64,000 nucleotides of DNA, from the NCBI RefSeq assembly GCF_000242915.1, contig NZ_AFRZ01000001.1, positions 2,480,001 to 2,544,000 on the forward strand. Reading direction: 5' to 3'. A model generated the notes under the pieces. It had not been told where the DNA came from. It saw nothing but the letters and a program-made list of their open reading frames with translations, and did not search any database. This DNA comes from Sulfurimonas gotlandica GD1 (lineage in GTDB: Bacteria; Campylobacterota; Campylobacteria; Campylobacterales; Sulfurimonadaceae). Positions within the stretch are counted from its first letter, which is position 1, and each line of letters opens with the position of its first letter. A program made the translations under genes and the position numbers. Positions 26,776 to 36,048 of this stretch are shown one piece after another.

Positions 26776-27918
26776 GTGCAGATTAAAACTTATCTTTTTA
26801 AAAATGGATATTGGGATAATCAACTCGATGAGGGTATGGATTCTGATAATACTTTAGTCATCATGTTTGGAAGTACAAATGTACTAAAAGTAAAAAATGG
26901 GATTGATGATATCGTTAAAACATTTCCAAGAGCAACTATTGTAGGTTCTTCAACTTCTGGAGAAATATATGGCAGTGAGATATTTCACGATTCACTTAGT
27001 GTATCTGTTGTTCATTTTTACAAAAGCAGCTTTAAAGTTCTTGTTAAAGAGATAAGTGAGCGCAACTCTTACGATGTAGGCAAAGAAATTGTATCTGACT
27101 TTCCAAAAGAAAATTTAAAATCAATCTTCCTCTTAGCCAATGTTTTAAACGTAAATGGTTCTGAACTGACAAAAGGTTTAAGCACAAATATCCCAAATGA
27201 GTGTGTGATTACAGGTGGTTTGGCAGGAGATGGAGTAGAGTTTAACAAGACTTGGATTATTCTTAACTCTCAGCTGATGAAAAAACAAATCATTTCTGTT
27301 GGACTTTATGGAAGTGACTTGCGAGTTGAATATGGATGCAAGTGCGGATGGTCACGATTCGGACTTGACAGAAAGGTCACTTATTCTCAAGATAATATTT
27401 TATATACTTTAGACAATAAACCTGCACTAGAACTATATAAAAAATATTTAGGTCCTTATGCAGATCAACTTCCTGCATCCGGACTGTACTTTCCACTTAT
27501 GTTACTCGAAGATGGGTCTGAGGAACCAACACTAAGAGCTATTAAAGCGATAGATGAAGAGAAAAATTCTATTACACTTGCAGCTAGTATTCCTCAAAAC
27601 AGTATTGTTACCTTTGCAAAAGCAAATTTGGATGAGCTGATAATGGGAGCACAAGAAGCTGCAGAGAGACTGATACGAAACTATGACGGTAAACAAAAAG
27701 CATTGTGCATCGCTATAAACTGCATAGCTAGAAAAATAGTTTTAAAGCAAGAAGCAGAAGATGAAATAGAGGTAGTCCATGATACTCTTGGTCAAAATGT
27801 TTCAACAATAGGATTCTACTCTTACGGTGAGATTTCAAAAGTTGATTCTGGCGGTTGTAACTTTCATAACCAGTCAATGACACTTATGCTTATGTATGAA
27901 TTGGAGTATTATGACTGA
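26776..27918 (+). CDS. FIST domain sensor protein
   Basis: The 380-residue soluble protein starts at GTG and has FIST_N (DNTLVIMFGSTNVLK, PRATIVGSSTSGEIYG, ITGGLAGDG) and FIST_C domains (about 225-365). FIST domains are sensory modules, proposed to bind small ligands such as amino acids, and are usually coupled to kinases or cyclases. The next gene, a histidine kinase without its own sensor domain, overlaps it by 23 bp, so FIST is very likely its separate input partner. Confidence 0.88.
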   Translation: MQIKTYLFKNGYWDNQLDEGMDSDNTLVIMFGSTNVLKVKNGIDDIVKTFPRATIVGSSTSGEIYGSEIFHDSLSVSVVHFYKSSFKVLVKEISERNSYDVGKEIVSDFPKENLKSIFLLANVLNVNGSELTKGLSTNIPNECVITGGLAGDGVEFNKTWIILNSQLMKKQIISVGLYGSDLRVEYGCKCGWSRFGLDRKVTYSQDNILYTLDNKPALELYKKYLGPYADQLPASGLYFPLMLLEDGSEEPTLRAIKAIDEEKNSITLAASIPQNSIVTFAKANLDELIMGAQEAAERLIRNYDGKQKALCIAINCIARKIVLKQEAEDEIEVVHDTLGQNVSTIGFYSYGEISKVDSGGCNFHNQSMTLMLMYELEYYD

Positions 27919-28837
27919 AGATAAACTACTAAAAAGACAGCTTAAAAAAGCTGGTATTAGCTCTTTTGACTCAGTAGATGAAGAGGCATTTGATAAGCTT
28001 CTTCAGTATATAGAACAGTCTTATAGAGATAACAGCGAGACTCGCCGTATAATGGAACATTCATTAGACATCGCTTCACAGGAGATGCGAGAAGTTGTAG
28101 ATGATTTGGAAAAAGCACACAGAGAAGTTGAAAAAAAAGATAAGCTAATGTTTCAACAGTCACGTTTTGCTCAAATGGGCGAGATGATAAGTATGATAGC
28201 CCACCAGTGGAGACAACCTCTAAATATGATAAGTGTGACAACTGCTTCTATTCAGTTTGACGTAATGCTAGATAAGATAGAAAACGAGAAACTTATAGCC
28301 TCTATGGAGAGTATAGCAAGTTATTCACAGCATCTAAGTGATACTATTGATGATTTTAGAAACTTCTTCAGACCAGCAAAAGAGATGCAAAGAACCAGTT
28401 ACTGTGAAGAGGTAAAGAGTGTTTTAAATATTATAGAAGACTCTATTGCAGCTAAAAATATAGAGATTATAAAAGAGCTAAACTGCAAGAGTGAGTTTAA
28501 TGTATATTCTAATGAGCTGAAGCATGTTATTATTAACCTAATCAAAAATTCTGAAGATGTTTTAGTTGAAAACAATATAGAGAATCCATATATTAAAATA
28601 AGAACATATAAGCAAGATAAAACTAGAATACTGGAAATCAGTGACAACGGTGGTGGAATATCTCCAGAGAATATTGAAAAAATATTTGATCCTTATTTCT
28701 CTACAAAGATAAAGAAAAGTGGAACAGGTTTAGGTCTTTATATGAGTAAAATTATTATTGAGGAACATTGTGGAGGGCAACTTGAAGTAGCTAACAACAG
28801 TGATGGGGCTGTTTTTAAAGTGATATTATCTCATTGA
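27896..28837 (+). CDS. soluble histidine kinase paired with FIST
   Basis: The 313-residue protein has a short N-terminal helical region, a coiled coil (about 60-85), MIAHQWRQPLNM with the phosphoacceptor His near residue 102, an N box (VIINLIKNSEDVL) and G boxes (DNGGGI, GTGLGLYMSK). It lacks membrane segments and any PAS or GAF domain. It overlaps the FIST gene by 23 bp. An ATG at 27911 (six codons in) is an alternative start with a 8-bp overlap. No response regulator is adjacent. Confidence 0.88.
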   Translation: MNWSIMTEDKLLKRQLKKAGISSFDSVDEEAFDKLLQYIEQSYRDNSETRRIMEHSLDIASQEMREVVDDLEKAHREVEKKDKLMFQQSRFAQMGEMISMIAHQWRQPLNMISVTTASIQFDVMLDKIENEKLIASMESIASYSQHLSDTIDDFRNFFRPAKEMQRTSYCEEVKSVLNIIEDSIAAKNIEIIKELNCKSEFNVYSNELKHVIINLIKNSEDVLVENNIENPYIKIRTYKQDKTRILEISDNGGGISPENIEKIFDPYFSTKIKKSGTGLGLYMSKIIIEEHCGGQLEVANNSDGAVFKVILSH

Positions 28838-28990
28838 TGGTAGTTTTATATTGTTATTGACATGGCAATCTAGTGCTTCTAAAATTCACTTTCTAAAATA
28901 TAACATAAATTATAATATTAATTTATAACCATTTAATAATTAAAAGTGTACTATTATTATATATTAATTAAAAAAACCACGGAGATATAT

Positions 28991-29374
28991 ATGAAAAAAA
29001 TGATTTTGGCATTAGCTGCAACATCAGTTCTAGCACTTGCAAATGACACTACAGTTAGCGCAACAATGAGTTTAATGACACAGGGTATGAATCAGATTCA
29101 AGCTGGTTTTTTATATAGTAACAAAGAAGATATTGCTGCAGGTATCACAGTATTAGAAAATGCAAATGCTATTTTTGCAAACGTTGATGTTTCTCATTTT
29201 ATTAAAAACAATAACAAGGTTCAAGTTACTCATAATATCAACAAAAACGTGGATAAAAATATAAAAGCACTTAAAAAAGCTGTTGTAGCTGACAACTACA
29301 CAGATGCTACAAGAGAATATGGTGAGCTTACTGCTAACTGTATCGCATGTCATAAAATAGTAAGAGGCTGGTAA
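28991..29374 (+). CDS. periplasmic c-type cytochrome, class II-like layout
   Basis: The frame is open from 28946, but GGAG lies just before the ATG at 28991, which begins a good signal peptide (MKKMILALAATSVLALA). The mature chain is about 110 residues, helical, and has its single haem motif CIACH near the C terminus (TANCIACHKIVRGW). A C-terminal CxxCH on a four-helix-size chain fits cytochrome c'/c556-type proteins. Possible roles are electron transfer or binding of small gases. Confidence 0.8.
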   Translation: MKKMILALAATSVLALANDTTVSATMSLMTQGMNQIQAGFLYSNKEDIAAGITVLENANAIFANVDVSHFIKNNNKVQVTHNINKNVDKNIKALKKAVVADNYTDATREYGELTANCIACHKIVRGW

Positions 29375-29511
29375 GCCCCTACTATTTCCTAACCAAGTGT
29401 ATCTCTTTATATCAACCTTATAATTCCTTCTTTCTTTATCAAATTTTTATCACATTTCATATAAAAATAAGTTATAATGCCCGCCTAAAAAATATTTTAA
29501 AAGGTAGTTAT

Positions 29512-30273
29512 ATGAAATTAAATAAATTATTAGCAGGTAGTGTTACAGCTACACTATTGGCTAGTGCACTTTTAGCAGGTGGACACGGTACTCATTGGGG
29601 TTATACAGGTCATGAGGCTCCAGAGAACTGGGGTAATTTATCTGCTGATTACAGCTTATGTAAGAGTGGTAAAAGCCAATCTCCAATCAACATCACTTCA
29701 AGTGTTACAGTTGAGTCTAAGAGTTTAGAAAAAATTGGTTTTGACTATAGCACAGGTATCTCTTCTGTTATTAACAATGGTCATACTGTTCAAGTTAACT
29801 TTGACAAGGGTAGCAGCATAACAGTTGATGGAATCAAGTTCTCACTAGTTCAGTTTCACTTTCATACACCAAGTGAAAATCAAATCGACGGCAAAAATTT
29901 TCCACTTGAAGGTCACTTCGTTCATGCAACAGAAGATGGTTCTTTAGCTGTTATTGCTTTAATGTTTGAAGATGGGACTGAAAATCCGTTTATTAAAAAA
30001 GTTTGGGCTAAGACGCCACATGAAGCAGGCGGGAAAAATGCTATTAGCATCTCTGCTAAAGAAGTGAACACACTTTTACCTACAAATAAAGATTACTACA
30101 GATTCAGCGGTTCTTTAACTACACCACCATGCTCTGAAGGTGTCAGATGGTTAGTTCTTAAAAACTATACGACTATTTCAAAATCTCAAGTAAAAGAGTT
30201 TATTCACCTTTTTCACGATCACTCTAACAACAGACCTGTTCAAGCTATTAACGCTAGAAAAGTAATGAAGTAA
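29512..30273 (+). CDS. periplasmic alpha-carbonic anhydrase
   Basis: The 253-residue protein has a signal peptide (about 1-22) and the alpha-CA landmarks HWGYTG, SPINI, QFHFHTPSEN with two zinc-binding His, the third His in GHFVH, and TTPPCSEGVRW near the C terminus. It interconverts CO2 and bicarbonate in the periplasm, which supports inorganic-carbon supply in an autotroph. TATAAT about 40 bp upstream and AAAGGTAG before the ATG give a conventional leader. Confidence 0.95.
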   Translation: MKLNKLLAGSVTATLLASALLAGGHGTHWGYTGHEAPENWGNLSADYSLCKSGKSQSPINITSSVTVESKSLEKIGFDYSTGISSVINNGHTVQVNFDKGSSITVDGIKFSLVQFHFHTPSENQIDGKNFPLEGHFVHATEDGSLAVIALMFEDGTENPFIKKVWAKTPHEAGGKNAISISAKEVNTLLPTNKDYYRFSGSLTTPPCSEGVRWLVLKNYTTISKSQVKEFIHLFHDHSNNRPVQAINARKVMK

Positions 30274-30277
30274 TAAG

Positions 30278-30293
30278 TTCCCCTCCTGGGGAA
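30278..30293. terminator. small G+C hairpin between converging genes
   Basis: TTCCCC, a TCCT loop, then GGGGAA lies 5 bp after the carbonic anhydrase stop and 8 bp before the end of the converging gene. There is no long T-run directly after the stem on either strand, so bidirectional termination is tentative. Confidence 0.45.
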
Positions 30294-30301
30294 TTAACAT
30301 A

Positions 30302-30688
30302 TTACTTTTTTAAATCTACTGTCCATTCTTCCATAACATCGTGTAACTTTTCATTTGGCGCTTCTAAAAACTCTATAGAAAATTTTTCTTTAAACTCCGC
30401 TATACCTATGCTTCTTGGTCTTACTGCCAATATTTTAGAGTTTGGAATTGCAGCACCAAAGCAAAATATAACATTTTGAGCATCTATAATTTCATCATTA
30501 ATCGGACCATTTAGTTTTTTTGTATGTTCATAGTGATTGAAAACAGCTATATTTGTTGCTATTGGGTGCTTCTCAATTTTATCTAAAAAATAATTTATGA
30601 TGTCTTGAATGCTCTTTTGAGAAATCTCATCTTTATTTAATTCTAGTGAATATATTGGATACTTATCCATAAATATAGATTTTTTCAT
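30302..30688 (-). CDS. hypothetical protein, 128 residues
   Basis: I do not recognise the family with certainty. The protein is soluble, mixed alpha/beta, with the segments ATNIAVFNHYEHTKKLNGPI and NVIFCFGAAIPNSKILAVRPRS, and a single Cys near residue 91. It has no signal peptide. It has its own AAGG-type ribosome binding site and lies 34 bp after the YggS-like gene, on the same strand, so it may be the last gene of the rseP operon or be transcribed separately. Confidence 0.7.
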   Translation of the reverse strand: MKKSIFMDKYPIYSLELNKDEISQKSIQDIINYFLDKIEKHPIATNIAVFNHYEHTKKLNGPINDEIIDAQNVIFCFGAAIPNSKILAVRPRSIGIAEFKEKFSIEFLEAPNEKLHDVMEEWTVDLKK

Positions 30689-30722
30689 TTTTAACCTTTT
30701 AATTTTTTGCTTATAATTATGT

Positions 30723-31397
30723 TTATTTATTAAACATTATCGAGCCAAGTCTAACCATGTTAGATCCACATTCTATAGCAAGCTCAAAATCTCCACTCAT
30801 TCCCATAGAACATATAGTTGCTCCATCTAGATTTTTATAAATCTCATAAGTAGTCTCAAAACTCTTTTTTATCACATCTCTATCATCACTGTGAGCACCG
30901 ATACTCATAACACCCTTTAGGTTTATGTTTGGACACTCTCTTTGAATGCGAGCATAAGCTTCAGATGCATCTTCAGGCATAAAACCGTGCTTTGATTCTT
31001 CTTTTGCAGAGTTGATCTGAAGTAGGGCATCTAGAATCATATCTTTAGCTTCTAGCTTCTTTTGTAGCTCCTCTGCTAACTCCATAGAGTCAAGAGCATG
31101 AAATAGAGTAGGATTGATTTCTAGGAGATTGTTTATCTTGTTCTTTTGTAAGTTACCTACGAAGTGCCACTCTAGTGGTAATTCTTCTAGCTCAGTAGCT
31201 TTAGCTTTTAAATCTTGAACCTTATTTTCACCAAATGCTCTTTGACCGATGTTGTATAGTTTTGCAATATCAGCAGCAGTAGAGTACTTACTGATAGCAA
31301 CTGTTTTTACTATGTGATGACCACTAACTTTTAGTCTAGCAGTCTCAACTTTCCTAACTACATTGTCTATATATATTTTATATTCTTCAGCGTTCAT
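30723..31397 (-). CDS. YggS/PLPBP-family pyridoxal phosphate protein
   Basis: The 224-residue protein has the single alanine-racemase-N-like barrel with KTVAISKYST (PLP lysine near residue 34), GENKVQDLKAK, WHFVGNLQKNK and MSIGAH and MGMSGDFELAIECGS near the end. Members hold PLP and maintain vitamin B6 and amino-acid balance without known catalysis. It starts 3 bp after rseP and is part of the same minus-strand series. Confidence 0.92.
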   Translation of the reverse strand: MNAEEYKIYIDNVVRKVETARLKVSGHHIVKTVAISKYSTAADIAKLYNIGQRAFGENKVQDLKAKATELEELPLEWHFVGNLQKNKINNLLEINPTLFHALDSMELAEELQKKLEAKDMILDALLQINSAKEESKHGFMPEDASEAYARIQRECPNINLKGVMSIGAHSDDRDVIKKSFETTYEIYKNLDGATICSMGMSGDFELAIECGSNMVRLGSIMFNK

Positions 31398-31400
31398 TTA

Positions 31401-32453
31401 TTACCCCATTAATCTATTAATATCGTTGAAAAGACCTAGTCCCATAAGTGAAAAAAGTACTACCCATCCAGCGATAGTAAGTTTTATAATAATTGCTTCA
31501 CTTGCTTCTCTTCTAAAGATAAGCTCGTAAAGATTAAACATAATATGTCCACCATCAAGTGCAGGAATCGGTAGAAGGTTTAAAACACCTAAGTTCACTG
31601 AGATAAGTGCTGCAAAAAATAGCACGCTCATCCAACCTGCGTCTGTAGCATCTGATGTTAGTTTTACTATGCTGATAACTCCACCTAGCTCTTTAGCAGG
31701 AACTTCTCCGACTATAAGTTTTTTGAGTCCTGTAAATATCATGGTAGATGCAAAGATAGTCTGCTCAGTTGCATAAGAGAGAGTCTCAGATGGGCTAAGT
31801 TCTAGTTTGTGAGAAACTCCTGCACTTCCAATTCCTATCATCTTTTTTTGAACTACTTCATTAAACATGTTTGTAGTCTCTGTGATACTAGGAGTAAGAG
31901 TTTTGAACTCTATAAAACTGTCTCTTATAATCTCAACAGTTAAAGCTCCGTTTGACTCAGTGATGATTTTAGCCATCTCTTTCCAAGTGGTAATCTCAAC
32001 ACCATTTATAGATTTAACAATATCATTTGTTTTAAGTCCTGCAGCCTGAGCAGGAGAATCTTTTACAACATCTCCAATCACAGGAGAAAGAATATTTGGT
32101 CCGCCTAAAGCAATAACAAAATAAAGAACAAATGCAAGTACAAAATTAGCAAGAGGACCGGCAAAAAGAATAAATATCTTTTGCATAGGTGTCTTTACGT
32201 TATAGCTATCTGCATCTAAACTTTTTTTAGTGGGATCAGAATCGTCTTGACCCTTCATACGTACATAACCACCTAGTGGAATAGCAGAGATACTCCACTC
32301 AGTACTCCACTTTTTAAAAGTAAGCATTCTCTTACCAAAACCGATACTAAAAACTTCTACCGAAACACCCATCATCCTAGCCGCAAAGTAGTGGCCTAGT
32401 TCATGAAAAAATATAAGTGCCGATAGGACTAAAAGGGATACTAAAAAACTCAT
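31401..32453 (-). CDS. rseP: RseP-type site-2 membrane metalloprotease
   Basis: The 350-residue integral membrane protein has the zinc motif HELGH near residue 17, a PDZ domain (about 115-190, with SPAQAAGLKTNDIV), the conserved NLLPIPALDGG near residue 295 and four predicted membrane helices. Site-2 proteases cut transmembrane segments, including anti-sigma factors and remnant signal peptides. It overlaps pgsA by 1 bp. No anti-sigma gene is visible here. Confidence 0.95.
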   Translation of the reverse strand: MSFLVSLLVLSALIFFHELGHYFAARMMGVSVEVFSIGFGKRMLTFKKWSTEWSISAIPLGGYVRMKGQDDSDPTKKSLDADSYNVKTPMQKIFILFAGPLANFVLAFVLYFVIALGGPNILSPVIGDVVKDSPAQAAGLKTNDIVKSINGVEITTWKEMAKIITESNGALTVEIIRDSFIEFKTLTPSITETTNMFNEVVQKKMIGIGSAGVSHKLELSPSETLSYATEQTIFASTMIFTGLKKLIVGEVPAKELGGVISIVKLTSDATDAGWMSVLFFAALISVNLGVLNLLPIPALDGGHIMFNLYELIFRREASEAIIIKLTIAGWVVLFSLMGLGLFNDINRLMG

Positions 32454-33004
32454 TAAATCTCGTCCTTAAGAAGTGCTTTTCTAAAGCCCCAAAGATACTC
32501 TAAACCGGAGTAAACAGTAAGTGCTACTGCAAACCATAAAAGCTCATTTCCCATAGGCCAGTGCATAAGTAAAAAGCCGATAGCTATCATCTGTGCTACT
32601 GTTTTTACTTTTCCTGCCCATGAAGCTTTTACATCAAGACCTTCACTAACTGCGACAGTTCTGATACCTGTGATGAAAAGCTCACGAACGATTATGATAT
32701 ATATTGCCCAAGCAGAAGCCTCACCAATCATCATAAGACCTAAGAAAGCGGCAAGTGTCAGCATCTTATCTGCAAGTGGATCTAGGATACCACCAAGCAG
32801 AGTCATCTGATTCCACTCTCTAGCAATGTAACCGTCAAAAAAGTCTGTTGCAGATGCTAAAACAAAAAGCATAGATGCAAAGTAGTAGTTCCACGAGACA
32901 TGGTAACCGTTATCTGTAAAAATTTCTGGATTTAAAATTACCCAAAACATCAACGGTGCAATAAGTATGCGAAGTGATGCCAGGGCGTTTGGGAGGTTTA
33001 GCAA
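32453..33004 (-). CDS. pgsA: CDP-diacylglycerol-glycerol-3-phosphate 3-phosphatidyltransferase
   Basis: The 183-residue membrane protein contains the CDP-alcohol phosphotransferase signature, DFFDGYIAREW followed by GGILDPLADK, with all the acidic residues in place, and about four to five membrane helices. It makes phosphatidylglycerol phosphate, the precursor of phosphatidylglycerol. The start of rseP overlaps its stop by 1 bp, a pairing common in this phylum. Confidence 0.94.
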   Translation of the reverse strand: MLNLPNALASLRILIAPLMFWVILNPEIFTDNGYHVSWNYYFASMLFVLASATDFFDGYIAREWNQMTLLGGILDPLADKMLTLAAFLGLMMIGEASAWAIYIIIVRELFITGIRTVAVSEGLDVKASWAGKVKTVAQMIAIGFLLMHWPMGNELLWFAVALTVYSGLEYLWGFRKALLKDEI

Positions 33005-33053
33005 AAAAAGTCCTTGAATTTATAATAACGTGATTTTAGCTTTTTTTTGCTTA

Positions 33054-33377
33054 CTAATGGTTTACCTCTCTATTTAAAACATTTTCTATAGAAGCAATTT
33101 TAGTTTTAAGTCTGTTTTTTGTGTTTTTACGGATGTCAAACTTTAGTGATGAGTATACTCTCTCACAGTCACTTAATTGCTCGTATGCCAACTCTATGAT
33201 AGCTAATGCTTCTTTCATCGTGTCAGTCTCAACTACAGTTCCCATTGGAGTAAGTTGGTATGAAACACCTGACTTGTCTATGGCATCTATGATTTTACTC
33301 ACCTGAGCAGAAACAGAAGAACCGTTTCTGCAATCATCAGAAGTAGGAAACATACTAAATTCTAGTAATACACTCAT
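33054..33377 (-). CDS. MTH1187-family thiamine-binding protein
   Basis: The 107-residue protein fits the UPF0045/MTH1187 family: MSVLLEFSMFPT at the N terminus, SVSAQVSKIIDAIDKSGVSYQLTPMGTVVE, and a long terminal helix. Family structures form tetramers and bind thiamine or its pyrimidine precursor. It sits 13 bp after the ankyrin gene and 49 bp before pgsA. Its role is inferred from the family only. Confidence 0.85.
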   Translation of the reverse strand: MSVLLEFSMFPTSDDCRNGSSVSAQVSKIIDAIDKSGVSYQLTPMGTVVETDTMKEALAIIELAYEQLSDCERVYSSLKFDIRKNTKNRLKTKIASIENVLNREVNH

Positions 33378-33390
33378 CTTCTAATCTCCC

Positions 33391-33768
33391 TTAAGATAGT
33401 GCGTCGTACATATCAACACGACCAAATTTTTGTGCAAGCATTGGGGCTGTAACACCTCTCGCGTTTGCAATAGACTTATCCGCACCTCTATCTACAAGTA
33501 CTCTACAGAGGTTTGGCATGTCATCCATAATAGCTTCCATAAGTGGAGTCCAGCCAACACCGTCAACTTTGTTTATATCTGCACCGTTGTCTAGTAGAAA
33601 GTCAACCATAGCAGCTCTGTCTCTCCTGATGCTTACATGTAAAAGTGTCCAGCCATATTTATTTTGAATATTTATGTCATCCAGTTTTTGAACTTCACTC
33701 TTAAAAAGTTCTAGGTCGTTATCGTAAACTATTTTTTCAAACATTTCAAATGTATTTGTATCTTGCAT
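33391..33768 (-). CDS. ankyrin repeat protein
   Basis: The 125-residue protein has about three ankyrin repeats (YGWTLLHVSIRRDRAAMVDFL, VGWTPLMEAIMDDMPNLCRVL, and a third ending APMLAQKFGRVDM). There is no signal peptide, so it should act in the cytoplasm as a protein-binding adaptor. Its partner is unknown. It heads the minus-strand series that continues to the YggS gene. Confidence 0.9.
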   Translation of the reverse strand: MQDTNTFEMFEKIVYDNDLELFKSEVQKLDDINIQNKYGWTLLHVSIRRDRAAMVDFLLDNGADINKVDGVGWTPLMEAIMDDMPNLCRVLVDRGADKSIANARGVTAPMLAQKFGRVDMYDALS

Positions 33769-33963
33769 ATTATTTCCTTGTATTTTTAGTAATTGTTATT
33801 AATGTTCGTATTATACATATGAATATTCAATGCTAACTTAATCGGATAATTATAAATTATAATATAGATTTATATTACGTGAATAATAATTCATAATTGA
33901 GGACAATATGTAGACTATAAAGATTATTTAGACTATAATATGAGTAAATAACAGGAGGATTTG

Positions 33964-34248
33964 ATGAAAAAATCAATCGTATTATTAGCTATCTTAGGTT
34001 TAAGTTCATTAGCAATGGCTGATGCATATCAGAAGTGTGTAGTTTGTCACGGTAAAACTGGTGAGAAAGCTGCACTTGGTGGTAAAAGTAAAGTTATTAA
34101 AGATATGAGTAAAGCTGATATTGTGGCTGCTATGAAGGGCTATCAGGCTGGAACATATGGCGGGGCTATGAAAGCGATGATGGTTGAGCATTCAAAAGGT
34201 CTCTCAGAAGCTGATATTAACGCTATTGCTGAGCAAATCGGTAAGTAG
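33964..34248 (+). CDS. small periplasmic class I cytochrome c
   Basis: AGGAGG and the ATG at 33964 set the start (a TTG directly before is unlikely), giving 94 residues. A signal peptide (MKKSIVLLAILGLSSLAMA) is followed by the haem motif CVVCH and a GTYGGAMKAMM segment supplying the Met ligand. This is a c553-like electron carrier. It is paralogous to the cytochrome at 47041-47319. TAGACTATAA occurs twice upstream (33910-33945), the second overlapping a TATAAT -10 box. Confidence 0.9.
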   Translation: MKKSIVLLAILGLSSLAMADAYQKCVVCHGKTGEKAALGGKSKVIKDMSKADIVAAMKGYQAGTYGGAMKAMMVEHSKGLSEADINAIAEQIGK

Positions 34249-34256
34249 TTTTAGAG

Positions 34257-34280
34257 TTTCCACCTCGATAGAGGTGGAAA
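34257..34280. terminator. perfect 10-bp hairpin between converging genes
   Basis: TTTCCACCTC, GATA loop, GAGGTGGAAA lies 8 bp after the cytochrome stop and 11 bp before the end of the converging dehydrogenase gene. The flanking A/T tracts make it a plausible bidirectional terminator. Confidence 0.75.
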
Positions 34281-34291
34281 TAATATGTAGA

Positions 34292-35074
34292 TTATTGGAA
34301 AGAAGTCCCACCGTCGATAACTATAGTCTGTCCAGTTAACCATGAAGAACCGTTTTCACATAAGAAAAGACAAGCACCAGTTAGGTCTGTTGCATCTCCC
34401 ATACGACTTAGTGGAGAACGTTTCACAACTTCCGCTTTTACTTCTTCATAATTTGGAAATGCTTTTAATGCATCTGTATCTATCGGACCACCACTTACAG
34501 CATTAACACGAATGTTTTTCTCACCAAGTTCAGCAGCAGCATAGCGAACCATAGTCTCTACTGCAGCTTTGTTTGTACCGTGACCTGCATAGTTTGGAGT
34601 GTAAACAAGGTTACCGGTAGAACTCATAGAGATGATACTACCTCCGCCTACCATTTCCATTCTCTTAGCAGCTTCTTGAGCACCAACTACAAAAGCTTCC
34701 ACAGTAGCAGTCCAGATGTTACTAAGACCTTTTGGTTTTAGTCTCATAAATGGAGCAAAACCGCCAACAACAGCACGACCAGAGATGATTGCATTTGAGA
34801 TGAAGTAGTCAAGTCTGCTGAAATCTTCATCAAAAAGTTTGTAAACATCTTTGTAAGTTAAAGGCTCTAGTATATTTAGCAAGTAAGCTCTACACTTAAC
34901 ACCAAATCTAGCTTCAACATCAGCGATAATCTCATTTGCAGTATCTGCACTTGAAGCGTAAGTGAATGCTACATCACAGCCTTTTGCTGCAAAGGCATAA
35001 ACGATAGCTTTACCGATACCACGAGTACCTCCACTTACAAATAAAGTTTTACCTTGCATAGTTTTTTCGCTCAT
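34292..35074 (-). CDS. short-chain dehydrogenase/reductase, enoyl-ACP reductase-like
   Basis: The 260-residue protein has the NAD(P)-binding SGGTRGIGKAI near residue 14, SMSSTGNLVYTPNYAGHGTNKAA with a Ser-Tyr-(x)-Lys active site variant (YAGHGTNK), and the C-terminal LTGQTIVIDGG. It resembles FabL-like proteins more than FabI. Placement directly after dapA (1-bp gap) matches the dapA-SDR arrangement of Campylobacter and Helicobacter. A role in fatty acid synthesis is possible but not proven by sequence. Confidence 0.85.
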   Translation of the reverse strand: MSEKTMQGKTLFVSGGTRGIGKAIVYAFAAKGCDVAFTYASSADTANEIIADVEARFGVKCRAYLLNILEPLTYKDVYKLFDEDFSRLDYFISNAIISGRAVVGGFAPFMRLKPKGLSNIWTATVEAFVVGAQEAAKRMEMVGGGSIISMSSTGNLVYTPNYAGHGTNKAAVETMVRYAAAELGEKNIRVNAVSGGPIDTDALKAFPNYEEVKAEVVKRSPLSRMGDATDLTGACLFLCENGSSWLTGQTIVIDGGTSFQ

Positions 35075-35075
35075 T

Positions 35076-35969
35076 TTATAGTCCTTTTATCTCGTAATTT
35101 TTCATAACTTCTTCTATCTTCTTCATATTCTCTAGACTTGGGCGTACGAGTGGAAGTCTATATTCCAAAGTATCTATTAGACCAGCGATATACATAGCCG
35201 CTTTAATTGGAACAGGATTTGACTCACAAAACATTACTGAGTTTAGAGGGTAAAGCTTATCGTTGATAGCTTTTGCACCTGCAAAATCACCTTTATGAGC
35301 AAGTCTAACTAATTCTGATTTTAAATCAGGCATTAGGTTTGAGGTAACAGAAGTAATTCCTGCTGCACCATTTGCTAACATAGGAAAATCAATAGCATCA
35401 TCACCAGAAAACACTTTAAGCTCAGGGCGACGAGAAAGAAGCTCGATTGTACGTTCCAAACTTCCTGTTGCTTCTTTGATACCATATATGTTTTTCACAT
35501 CATCAAAAAGTCTGATAACAGTATCTGCAGTGATATCAACAACTGTACGACCAGGAACATTATAAAGCATAAAAGGAAGATCAGGCACAGTTTGGGCTAT
35601 TGCTTTATAGTGCTGATAAAGACCTTCTTGAGAAGGTTTTACATAGTATGGAGCTACAGAGAAGATTGCATCTACGCCACATTCTTGTGCATTTCTAGCA
35701 GCATTTATAGCTTCTGATGTTGAGTTGCTTCCAGCGCCTGCAAGTACTTTAGTAGTAGTTCCTTTACAAACTTCTACAGCTATTTCCATACATCTTCTAT
35801 CTTCATCATATGACAAAGTTGCACTCTCACCAGTAGTTCCAACCGGACATACTGCATCCATACCGTTGTTTATTTGTCTTTGTACAAGTGCAGCATAAGC
35901 CTGCTCATCTAGTTTGCCATTTCTAAATGGAGTTATTAATGCTGTTGACGAACCTGTTACAATATTCAT
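35076..35969 (-). CDS. dapA: 4-hydroxy-tetrahydrodipicolinate synthase
   Basis: The 297-residue aldolase-type barrel has GSSTALITPF, CPVGTTGESATL, YNVPGRT with the catalytic Tyr, and IKEATG with the Schiff-base Lys (near residue 163). It condenses pyruvate and aspartate semialdehyde in lysine and diaminopimelate synthesis. It starts the dapA-SDR pair. Length and motifs are typical. Confidence 0.96.
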   Translation of the reverse strand: MNIVTGSSTALITPFRNGKLDEQAYAALVQRQINNGMDAVCPVGTTGESATLSYDEDRRCMEIAVEVCKGTTTKVLAGAGSNSTSEAINAARNAQECGVDAIFSVAPYYVKPSQEGLYQHYKAIAQTVPDLPFMLYNVPGRTVVDITADTVIRLFDDVKNIYGIKEATGSLERTIELLSRRPELKVFSGDDAIDFPMLANGAAGITSVTSNLMPDLKSELVRLAHKGDFAGAKAINDKLYPLNSVMFCESNPVPIKAAMYIAGLIDTLEYRLPLVRPSLENMKKIEEVMKNYEIKGL

Positions 35970-36048
35970 TTATTGCCCTTTTATAATAATGCGCAATTAT
36001 ATCGAAAAACTATTAAAACTGTATTCTGCAGTTGAGTGTTTTTTGTTA

